A DNA stretch of 64,000 bases. Source: Steinernema hermaphroditum. Taxonomy: Eukaryota > Nematoda > Chromadorea > Rhabditida > Steinernematidae. The notes under the pieces are model-generated. The model ran no database searches. It had not been told where the DNA came from and saw only the letters and a program-made list of their open reading frames with translations. Below are positions 54,954-64,000 of the stretch, piece by piece. Location of the stretch: assembly GCA_030435675.1 (NCBI GenBank), contig CM059622.1:12958001-13022000 (forward strand), given 5' to 3'. The position numbers and the translations under genes are program-made. How positions within the stretch are numbered: the first letter of the stretch is position 1; each line of letters opens with the position of its first letter.

Positions 54954-55435
54954 ATGAAGGCTTTCATTCTTACCGTATTCGTCTGCGCCTCATGCTTTCT
55001 GGTGGCGGAGTCCTTTATGGGCATAGGTCGCGACCAAAGTGTCGCCGTCCTAGGAACGCTCCACTGCCACGGCTATCCCGCCAGTAACATCGTTGTCAGG
55101 CTGTACGACAACGATCGATTCGACATTGACGACCTGATGGCCGAAACCCACAGCGACTACTTCGGGCGATTCCAGATCGAAGGCTACGAGACCGAAATCA
55201 CCGACATCGATCCGAAGTTGAACATCTACCACGACTGCGAAGATTTCTCGGTAAGAGATTCTATTTTCCTAGTTTTCACAATACTCCTTAGCGGCCTTGC
55301 CAACGCAAGATTACCATCCAGCTCCCGGACCGCTACATTGCGAAGGGCAAGGTGCCAAACAAGATGTACGACTTGGGAATCATCGAGCTCTCGGAAAAAT
55401 TCGAAGGAGAAACCCGTTCTTGCGTCCACAAGTGA
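54954..55435 (+). CDS. Transthyretin-like (TTL) family secreted protein
   Basis: Two exons: 54954-55250 and 55292-55435 (TGA); 146 aa. Signal peptide ILTVFVCASCFLVAESFMG, then the TTR-52-type fold: QSVAVLGTLHCHGYPASNIVVRLYD is split here as GTLHCHGYP, NIVVRLYDND, then DYFGRFQIEG, LNIYHDC, and the C-terminal C-RKITIQLPDRYI block ending in Cys. The four Cys and the YHDC motif are hallmarks of the nematode TTL family (Pfam DUF290). Members are secreted; some bridge apoptotic cells or neurons to phagocytes, most are uncharacterised. Length is normal. A 41-bp intron. Confidence 0.95.
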
Positions 55436-56823
55436 GAACACTCAATGGTTTTGATTTAAAATAAATTTTTGGATTTCTTGTACTCGGAATTAGAGGTCCC
55501 TTTCAAAGTTCATAATCGATGCCTTTTTCGTCGATAAACGGTTTCCAAGCAGTGTTTCTAAGAAAGCTAATGTTGCTTTGTCGATCTATCTCAGATAAGT
55601 TTGAGTCTTTGTGCGATCACTTTGGCCATCTTCTTAGAAACACGCCGAGATAGTCAACTCATTGGAACGTTTCTTCCTTGAGTAAATAAAAGATGTAAGA
55701 TAATAAACTCAAGGTTTAAGCGCTTGACGTTTAAGCGCAGTTGTCGATGACCATTTCGCCTAAATTATGCACAAAACTGTCTATTACCCACAGGACCTGT
55801 CTGCACAGCCATGAAAGGAACCCTTAGAAGATCGTCTACAGTTACGACAGAATCGCGAATAGCCGTTGTGGACAGTTATCCAGGGTTCTTGTATACATTG
55901 AGCCTGCGGGTCGCTCGTCTTGTGCATCTGATCGGTTAACAAAGATGAGCTACATGCCGTTAGGTCTTTCGCATGAAGACACCATAGCCTTGCGAACGGC
56001 AAGAATGGAGCTCATGGAATCCTTTTTATTCCGGTTTAACCCGATAGGGGCCGTTGGGGTCTCCATTCAGCCGACCCATCAAGTCTCTGTTTATACAGAG
56101 AGGCCCATAAAAGGACACCTAAATAGAAGACTAGAGAGCCATTCAGAAATTCAGACCGGTGAGATCGGTCGGTACTTCGCTTTTCTCTTTCATTTTCCAA
56201 CCGATCCCACGATGGTCACAAAAGTGACACTCTAGATTTCTGTCTAGATTTTTGGGCTACACTGTATGCAGGCAGGATGACCGCAGGAAGAAAATTCTGT
56301 GCAAAAAAACTACATAAGTGGGATGTTCTGTGGAAGTAATCAGGTCATTTACCTGTGTCTGTCCCATTCCTTAGTAAATTTTCGAAATCGTCAAAACTTG
56401 AAGGAAATATGTTTTTTCCCCAACTTTCTTGCTTTTTCACGTATCACCGGGCATTTCGACGGAAAGCTCGATCGGCTTTCTGCGTGCACTGACCTTGCGC
56501 AACGTGATTCACTTCACCGTTTCACTTTTCGGTGATGACGAAACTTATCCCCTCGGGTGATAAACGTCTGCTCTCTGACTCATCCTGCACAGCCACACGC
56601 ACAGAAATTATCTCCATCCGGTTTCAGCTTAGGCATCCCACTTAGAAGAATGAAATGTTTCAAGGCGGGTTGCAACCCCGCGCCAACCGGTTTCCCCCAT
56701 TGCGTCACAGCGCCACTCAAAGCCTTCGGCGACTTATAAGGAGCCCTCTGACTTCCAATCCTCACAATTCTCCCATTCTTCTGCTTTCTCAAGTGTAATC
56801 GGCTTTTCCCCCGATTCGCAAAC
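55436..56823. other. Intergenic, no gene recognised
   Basis: AATAAA at 55459 belongs to the TTL gene. The remainder has only short frames; the flank before 56824 includes a TATAAG-like box at about 56735. Confidence 0.5.
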
Positions 56824-57552
56824 ATGGCGAATTTTCTCGTTCCTGTCTTCCTTCTGATCGCTACGGCTTCTGGAGCCTTCGGGATGTGTGGCTGCGGTCT
56901 GATGCTGCCACCGCCGCCTTGTCCTCCGCCTCCAGCTCCTCTCTGTCCTCCTCCACCGCCTCCTTGTCCCCCGCCTCCCGTCTGTCCTCCGGCCTTCTGC
57001 CCCAGTCCTCCGCCGTGTCCTCCTCCCCCGCCACCTCCACCTCCTCCAGTCTGTCCCCCTCCGCCACTCCCGCTCCCTTGCCCGGCTCCGATCCCTTGCC
57101 CTGCACCGGCCCCCCCTCCTCTCCCTACGCTCCCTCTGCTCCCTCCTCCTCCGCCGCCAACCTACATGATTCCTCCCAGCAACGACTGCTGCTGTCAGTG
57201 CGGAAACCCGTGCCGTTACCTCGGACGGGCCAAGACCCACGGCTCGAAGATCTTCAGCGCTCCGACCAGCGACGTGGAGGAGGATCCCACTTGTAACAGT
57301 GAGAAGCTGAGATCCGTCATCGAAGAGGTACTTCATCCCTTTCACTGATTAAATCTAACTCTCACACTTTAGAACATAACCAAGGACCCTTCTGAGTCGA
57401 AGCGCGCTATCCAGAAGGCAGCCGAAGAGAAGCTGTTCGCCAAGGTCAACGTGATCTGTGCCAAAGGGGATTTCACCTATGTGGCCTACACCGAGAAATA
57501 TTGTCAGGCCTCAAACGACGACATCACCTGCTACGCCTTCCAGCCTCTGTAA
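56824..57552 (+). CDS. Ground-like domain protein (hedgehog-related GRL family)
   Basis: Two exons: 56824-57327 and 57373-57552 (TAA); 227 aa. Signal peptide FLVPVFLLIATASGAFG. A long Pro-rich, Cys-containing tract (residues about 27-125, PPP runs with CP pairs) follows. Then CCCQCGNPCRYL and the ground-like domain: C-NSEKLRSVIEE, NITKDPSESKRAIQ, VNVICAKGDFTYVAY and a final C-TCYAFQPL (Pfam PF04155 pattern). GRL proteins are secreted and thought to act in cuticle and epidermal matrix. AATAAA at 57641. The antisense 203-codon frame over the Pro tract is an artefact of composition. Confidence 0.95.
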
Positions 57553-57830
57553 ACGGAGCGACCGCATGACCCGAATCTCAGAATATTGTACCTACTGATG
57601 TTTTGGTGTAATATGTATATATGTCGAATCTCATATGCAAATAAAGCTAATCAATCAACCAAGGGTCATCTGAAGTCAACTCAAGTCAAATGAATCCATA
57701 TTCCACTCAAAATGAGAGAGGGTCTCAGTTTCCCATTAGAAAGAATTGGCTATGAATTAAGATATCCATTGTCATCGACACTTTTGTCGACTACGGGCGG
57801 TCAAGGATAAGTATGGATAAGTACGTATAA

Positions 57831-57967
57831 GCTCAAAAATCAATTGTTTTTAAGTAAGTTTAAGCAAAGCCAGGGTTTGCCGAAGCTGTCAAGACTACAG
57901 GCCTGTAGGCAAAACCTGGCTTGGCTTAGATTCCGGCTTAAACTTAAAACCAGTTGATTTTTGTGCC
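57831..57967. repeat. Foldback element with two 50-bp arms
   Basis: GCTCAAAAATCAATTGTTTT..TTTAAGCAAAGCCAGGGTTTGCC on the left pairs with the complement of GGCAAAACCTGGCTTGGCTT..GTTGATTTTTGTGCC on the right, around a loop of about 26 bases. Arms have some mismatches and an insertion. No target duplication seen. Confidence 0.75.
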
Positions 57968-58371
57968 TCTACATACTGATCCGGATCAGGTTTGCATATG
58001 CTTGGCAGATGTCACTGTTATAGATGGGTCTTTTTCTCCTACAACTCTGTGTAATTATGCACTTGTAACTCAAACACTCAAATACCATTCGACATTACTG
58101 TGGCCGTCCTATGAAGTGACTGTTGGAAGCACCTTTCAGTGATGTCAAGATACTAGCACAGGAATCCTCGTATTCCAATTCAAAAAGATGGCCCTCACTG
58201 TGGATCAACCCACCTTGGCGGTTCTCAAGGTCAAGATTTCAGGCATATAACACATTTTTACCGATTCAAGAACTGTGCAGAGAACAAGCAAACTCATGAG
58301 GTGAACACTCCTAAACACACACTAAAGCACAAAATACACAATTAAAACTCTGATCAAATCTACAACGATCA

Positions 58372-61300
58372 CTAATTCCTGGATTTGTTTAGAAAGAAAG
58401 GCCGTGAAAAGAGATACACGATGGTGAGCAACGTGGCCATGAAGAGTACGGTAATGGCTCCGGATAGGAGCAGTACGTGAGTCAACGAGAAGCACGTCGA
58501 CTCCGACGATAACGCATCGCTTGTGATCAGGTCCTATAGAGCTCATTATTCACCAGATGTCGAAACAAATCTACCGTAGTCTTGAGCGAAGGTACCGCGT
58601 CTCTGCGTATCCTGATTTGCGCCTTCACGGTTTCAATTTCCTTCATGTCAGTCTTTTGGGGATCCTCCTTGAAACGACGGGCCCTCTTCGGGACCGCCTT
58701 GTCGCATTCGCTGTGCATGGAGCACGTCTCGCTCACGCATATCCGAAGGTTGCAAAAGATGTTTACTTCATTGCTGGAAAAGAGAGGATGAGAGGCACTT
58801 CGGGGATCCGTCAATTCCATAGTTTTGTTCTCCCATTCGAGTTTTTGTACATGAGAGTCGCAGGTGCGGCCGGTGTTATTACCTCATTCGTCACACGTGA
58901 CCGATTTTCAGGAAGTGCGTTCTTCATGTGGCGTAACACATGTGTCCTGTTTTCTATCTCATCTCTGAACTTGATCAGAAAACTCTTAACAATGCTCAGT
59001 AGTATCATGTTTGAGATAGTTTACTGCGAAAAAAAGATGGAAGAACCTCGGAACTTGCGGAACCCTTCAGCATGAGTGATCGATATGAGATAGTCCATGA
59101 AATATTGCTCCAAATGGTCCGTCTCAAAATGATTGCGGAGTACCTATTTGTTTGAGACATTTCTAGCCACAAATTCACTATCCACTATGGATTCCTATCA
59201 TAGAGGAACCTTTATAAACCTTCTGGCCTGCTAGCACATTGGAAACACCTTTCTGACCTTCGAAAGCCTGAAAGGAGCGGATCTTAAGCGAAAACAGAGA
59301 ATTACTTAAGAAACCGTACACCACTGATCTACAGGGTTTAATTATTTATAGAGGCATAAGGCCGTCAGAAACGTCCCTTCTTGTGCTTTCAGCCGGTCTC
59401 TTCTGCGAGGGTTTGAACTGTCACCTTTAAGACTTTGACCGTCCGTTACATCACAAAATACCGAGAATCCGAGAGTTTTGTCTATTTTCGATTCCATACA
59501 AGGAGAAATGCCGTCGATTCTTGAAATAATGTCGTGAAAGTCGAGAAGCCTTAGGATTGTGGAGGCATGGGGTATCGTTTCAAACGGCTCTTTTGGTTGA
59601 GCTTCGCGCAGTACGGCCCATTAACAAGGCACCAGACTACTATGAACTGTTCGTCTAACACCAACACATGTTGACGTGGCACAACTGAAGTCACTGTAAC
59701 ACCGGTTACTAAGCCCTAATATGCTACCTGGTTAATCTCGTTACCGCTTTCACGGACGATTCTAGACGGTCCCAATCCAATTCAAATCCCTCGGGGATGG
59801 TCGAGGACAAGGGGGAAGGTTGAAACGGCTTCATGTCCAGGACTCTAGTCCAGCCACATAGCAAACCACAAAACTTAAAAACCACCCCGTAAATACCGGA
59901 GTCACCTCTACGTTTGCGGTCAATGTCGCCCCTTGCAAGGTTAAGCAAAAACTTTCACGCAACTCGAACCCTCAATTGTGTCCTTAAGTGCAGTTTTTGT
60001 CCCTCCGGAACCGGATACACGTCTATTGACTCACCTGGTGGGAAATGCCCAGGCCTTGATGCGGTTGATGAAGATCACCTCTTTGGAGCCGTCGATCACA
60101 TCGAACTGTCCCCAGATGTTGCCTCTGGGCTGAAGGGTGCACCCCCTCTCGTCGGAAAGTTCCAAGTTCGACTTAGAGTCGGACGCCCAGCAGCGACCGA
60201 TCTGCGACGGCGGCGACGGCTTCTCCAGACGCACGAGGTAAGACTGAAAGCGAACGGACCGGTTACCGTAGTCGGTTGTAATCGCGCGCAACAAAGGCTA
60301 TTACGGCCGCTAATGGAGCGGATGGAAGATAAAAAGCGGCGCTAACTCACGATCTTGTCGCCGACGTTGAGTGGAGTCGTCAGTTTGGGGGCGTCCAGGT
60401 GATGGCCTTCGAGGATTTCTACCGTATACTTGAGGTTACTGGCCGAAGGCACTCCCGCCGCTTTGATGACTTCGGTGGTTGTGCGTGAGTTGTCGATGGT
60501 GACTCCGCCGAAGTTTACAGTAATCATGCGATCTCTAAAAATGAGCCTGAGGAAGGAATATTTGAGATTGTATACGTGGCCATAGCCGCGGCGGGTATGC
60601 AGGTCAGAAGGTACTTCTTGTCAGTGTTTTGGAGATAGGCGTGGTTGTCTTGAATGATGATCGCGTTTTCGAGATTTCCCTCGGAGTTCATCTTCGTTTG
60701 GCAACCGGATAAGGGAACCTAAACAGGATGGGGATACCAAGGATAGTCGCATAGTCTGTTAGGCAAACACTGGAAATTATGATGATCATTTCTGTGATGG
60801 AAACCAGTGCGAAGCGACGGGAAAACCTTAGATCTGTATGGACAAATGACTGCCATTGTCTGCAGTGGTTCAGCACCAAAATGAGACAGAAATGTCTACA
60901 CCAACCATTTTGAGCGGTTGAGCAAATGTAGCTCCTGTCTTTGGTACATCTTGTAAAGTCCAATATAGCTCATGATTCTCCTCAAATGGGCAGGAACTTT
61001 GTTGCACGATGGCAATTTCATCTGATCGCACATTTACGTCATCGCCGTCTGACGACACGTCTTGCGACCGTTAATTTCTTTGCGCATAATTGGGATGGAT
61101 TGAGTAATAATTGACACAAAAAAACGTGTACAAACATGCACCTAATAGCCTGTACCAATGAGGATTAGCCAAAACCGTTAAACCTGAGTGCTGATCGACT
61201 TACTTTGATCTGATAATTGGTCTGAGACTGGATGGTGCCGTTGACATAGACACAGTTCGGGAAGCCTTCTTCGCTGTAGATGATACCCTCAAAGGGCGAG

Positions 61301-61474
61301 TCGAAGTTCAGCAGCAGAATGAAATTACTCTAAACCGCGGCTAACCGGGTCACCCCTCTCTACCGTACACCTGCTCACCTGGTCGCAGGAGACACTCGTG
61401 TCCATCAACATGGCCCCGAAGCCGACCTGGACGATCAGAAGCAGAAGGGTGGCCACGAGAGTACCGTGCGTCAT
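58372..61474 (-). CDS. ZP-domain cuticlin-like membrane protein
   Basis: Minus strand. Start ATG 61474, with a signal peptide (THGTLVATLLLLIVQVGFG) and exon end at 61379. Following exons give the ZP-N part: NFDSPFEGIIYSEEGFPNC, then NAIIIQDNHAY and LLTCIP, DRMITVNFGGV. The ZP-C part is on 60035-60262: GRCWASDSKSN, GCTLQPRG, with the exon end PTR. A 1.25-kb intron follows, then 58575-58773: FCNLRICVSETC, a furin-type KRARR site. The last exon 58372-58533 encodes a TM helix (HVLLLSGAITVLFMATLLT) and a short tail. The order signal, ZP-N, ZP-C, furin site, TM is that of nematode cuticlins, which are cleaved and polymerise in the cuticle or apical matrix. Some middle exon edges (60540-60720) are approximate. 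No EGF, PAN or vWA module is seen. Confidence 0.85.
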
Positions 61475-62366
61475 CGCTGCGGCGCGCGTTTCGGCGAGTG
61501 ACGAGGCTTTTGTGCGCGGGGAGGATGTCATCTTCGTCGCCCATCCTCCGGGTAATTATCCTTTGGACGGACTCCAATTATGCGTTGCGCGGTGGCGGCG
61601 CCGCGCGGAAGAAGGGCACCAAATTGTCGCGCAGCGCTCGGAGGCTGGAGGGAAGTGGACAAAATAGGATAACCGGAGATGGGGACGACGTGATTGAAGA
61701 GTGTTGTTTTGAGGAGCGGGCGAAAGCGAAATTGGAGATGTTCACGCTTCGATTGGCGTCGAAAATACGAGGACGGAACTCGAGGAGCTGGTTACGGCAA
61801 TTTGAGGGCTGCAATTACTGCTTTGATCGGAGCAGCGGAGACGTTTGACGGCTTTTAGGGACTCTGCGAGTCACACCTTGGTGACCATCGCTAAACAGGC
61901 TTCTAACTGTGGCTAATCGCTTTCTCTCCATTAGCGCCGATTTCACGGGCATCTTGTGGTCGGTTCTTTGGGAAAGATCAAGAAAACAGTGATCTTCTCG
62001 TTGTACAAATTCTACAGAAACCTCTTCACGAGATTTTCAGATTGGAGCTGAGTTTAATAATGCACAAGATCTAAAGATCTAGAGTAGATTTGAAAGGACT
62101 TTTATGATCAAATCCTCCGATCTGTTTAGGACTCAAAGACGACCTTGTGTCCTGGATGTCCTCCAATGTCAACGTGTCATTATTAGAACAATGAACAATA
62201 TTAGAACTCCAATTGACTTCCCAAGGTAAACTTTGGACTCGAACTCGGCATCGGGTTCTCAGTTAGCATACTGTAGGCACTAATTGCGTCGATTGTTTAT
62301 TCATTACCAAAACTGAACACCGGTAATAACATAGTTGTTGTGAGGTCTTAAAGCAGATCGTCGGAA
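61475..62366. other. Intergenic, no gene recognised
   Basis: 5' flank of the ZP gene and 3' flank of the PARP gene; a plus-strand frame at 61498-61848 has no motif. Confidence 0.5.
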
Positions 62367-64000
62367 TCACCTGCGGCTATTAAACTTGACGCGGATCATG
62401 TACTTGATGTTGACCTGTTTGATATCGTAAACGATGTACTCGTTGTACAGCAAGTAGAGGCTCTTGTTGGTTTTCGCTTTTTTTGGCTTTCCGTACGGGA
62501 TCATCACACCATCCTCCGTGGTAAAAATGTTCCTCGGATCGGGACACGTTTGACCGAGACCCTTGCAGCTGTGCTTTCCCTGGTCGAGCTCCGTGATCAT
62601 CTTTGCGTGAGTCTCCTGTTGCATCTCGCCAAGGGCGACGTCGCAAAGCAGCAGAAGTCCTTCGCTGTTGTAGGCGTGACAGTAGTTCGCCGATTTGCTG
62701 ACCATGTCGGCAAAGTAGATTCCCTTTCCGAACATGTAGCCGGTAACTGGCGCCTCCGGAGGGGCGATGCGGAGACCTTGACTGAGAATACCGACGTAGT
62801 TGGAGAGACGGGAGCCGTGCCAAAGGAGGCGGCGGTTGTGCAGGTCCTTCGTGAAGCGCTCTTCTTCGCCCTCACGTTCGATTGTGAAGATATCGACGAT
62901 GTCCAGTGTGTAGCTATCGTGCGTGGAGCCATGGGTATTCTTCGTGTACTGGAGAAGGCGCTTGAACTCTTCACTGTCGTGGTCGAGGACGGTCATCTTC
63001 GTCTTCAGCTTGGCGTAGCTCTGATCAATGGGGTCCAGCTTCTCGCTGTCAGCGTCTTTGTCCTTTTTGACGATCGAGTAGGCGAGCTGGATTTCCAGAA
63101 GATTATCCAGGAGTTCAGTCTTCTCCTTGATGATCTCTTCGTTGTCAAGACGGGCCACCGCGTCCCGGCCGGTGTTGTGGGGGATCAGCGTGTAGAATCT
63201 GTTGGTAGCGTCGAGAATCTTGTCCTGGTCGAGTCTCCGCTTTCCTTTTTCGAACATCTAAACGAAAAATGAGTAACAGATCGAGGAAAAGGAAGGTCCT
63301 CACATTCTGAAGTTCCGTGAGAACAGCATAAGCGTTCAAGATGTGGTTCCTGGACAGCTTTCCCAGAGGCATCTTGTCTATGTCGATCTCCATTTGTAGC
63401 ATGCTCTGCTTCATCGCCTCGATGTCGAACATGAGCGCCACCAGCTCCTGGATCGACTTGTGCAGCTTCGAGCTCGAACCTTCCGCCGAGATTTTCTGCG
63501 CCTCCTCTTCGCCCCCATCAAAGACTTCCATCTCCAACTGGTCCATGTAGCCGGCCTTCTTGACGAATTTCTCGCCCCACTCATTGCCGCTCTTGTCGCG
63601 GAACTGCTTCTCGAACTCTCTCTTGGCATTGTCCACATCGGCGCCGTAGTTCTCGGTCTTGCAGCCGCCCTGAGAGGTTCCGATGCGGCCCCAGGAGCGG
63701 AAAAGGGCATAACTCTTCATGACGTCGTGCTTCACCAGCTGCAGCTTGTAGAAGGAGTTCTTGTTGCTCTCGACGTCCGCGTGGCCGAGGGTCGTCTGCC
63801 AGGCGACAGTATTTCCATTCGATCTATCGACGTGCACGTGATAGGATTCGTATTCATCGCAGTCGGGGTCGACAACGTAGCCGTTCTTCGTGATCACCTG
63901 CCTCTTCCTGTTCACCTTCTTCTCCTCTTTCTCGGGCTTCGTCACCTTCTTCGATGACTTCACCTCCACCACCGCTTGCTTCTCCGCCGAAGCAGAGTAC
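62367..64000 (-). CDS. Poly(ADP-ribose) polymerase, PARP-1/2 type (5' end beyond window)
   Basis: Minus strand. Exons 63304 to the window edge (>64000) and 62367-63257 (TGA), joined in phase after ELQN. The frame stays open to base 64000, so the N-terminus is cut; the visible part begins with a Lys-rich linker. WGR domain: YGYVVDPDC-like start, SFYKLQL, YALFRSWGRIGTSQGG. Then the helical regulatory domain (KMPLGKLSRNHILNAY), and the ART catalytic domain with LLWHGSRLSNYVGILSQGL, GYMFGKGIYFADMVSKSANYC and LYNEYIVYD, giving the H-Y-E triad. PARPs sense DNA breaks and modify proteins with ADP-ribose in the nucleus. PARP-1 (zinc fingers) and PARP-2 (short basic N-terminus) cannot be separated without the missing end. 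Confidence 0.95.

Noticed and set aside
56734..57345. 203-codon Arg/Trp/Glu-rich minus-strand frame
   Set aside because: Exact antisense of the Pro-rich tract of the ground-like gene; composition artefact.
62550..63272. 240-codon plus-strand frame
   Set aside because: Antisense of the PARP catalytic exon; no motifs.
1..64000. CRISPR array, bacterial operon or replication origin
   Set aside because: No regular spaced repeats; genes have spliceosomal introns and nematode families.

Overview
The window looks like nuclear DNA of a nematode. Most genes are split by very short introns (about 42-50 bp), and several coding starts lie directly behind a TTTCAG-like acceptor, as expected for trans-splicing. 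It carries nematode-typical families: a transthyretin-like secreted protein, a ground-like (hedgehog-related) protein, a cuticlin-type ZP protein and a NEKL-2-like kinase. Genus cannot be fixed from the sequence. The N-terminal signature of a repeated orphan family (M-x-x-V-P/S-x-x-F) reminds me of Steinernema-type proteins, but that is memory, not proof.

Layout. 1-3.7 kb: a UVRAG/Atg14-like coiled-coil gene with a Merlin DNA transposon in an intron. 3.8-11.3 kb: gene-poor. 11.4-13.0 kb: a small secreted Cys-rich protein. 14-15 kb: a broken GST copy and a tRNA-His(GTG). 15.2-21 kb: a dispersed repeat, an orphan-family gene with a convergent Cys-rich exon fragment, a decayed phlebovirus-glycoprotein-like env segment, and a second orphan-family gene. 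22.7-26.7 kb: NEKL-2-like kinase, AGPAT5-type acyltransferase and Bax inhibitor-1. 30.3-31.6 kb: a paralogous acyltransferase. 32.5-37 kb: three more orphan-family members (one a pseudogene), a mariner remnant and a second convergent Cys-rich exon. 37.4-43.4 kb: two near-identical copies of an unknown intronless gene, with an inverted repeat pair and an EGF-TM gene between them. 43.9-46.0 kb: beta-1,4-galactosyltransferase-family gene. 46-50 kb: repeats. 50.6-52.2 kb: unknown basic protein of 450 aa. 53 kb: sixth orphan-family member. 55-64 kb: TTL, ground-like, ZP-domain and PARP genes.

The conserved genes are unrelated housekeeping and matrix functions: autophagy/PI3K complex, ciliary kinase, phospholipid synthesis, ER stress, glycosylation, cuticle and DNA repair. 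They sit in a background shaped by recent local duplication. The most interesting parts are (i) the duplicated orphan gene at 37.5 and 42.6 kb, with a stray galactosyltransferase exon beside the first copy; (ii) an inverted duplication of a two-gene block (orphan family plus convergent Cys-rich gene) at 16.4-17.5 and 34.9-36.1 kb; (iii) the acyltransferase pair, whose 3' halves are almost identical, introns included, while the 5' halves have diverged. No complete new system with a demonstrable function can be claimed from sequence alone.
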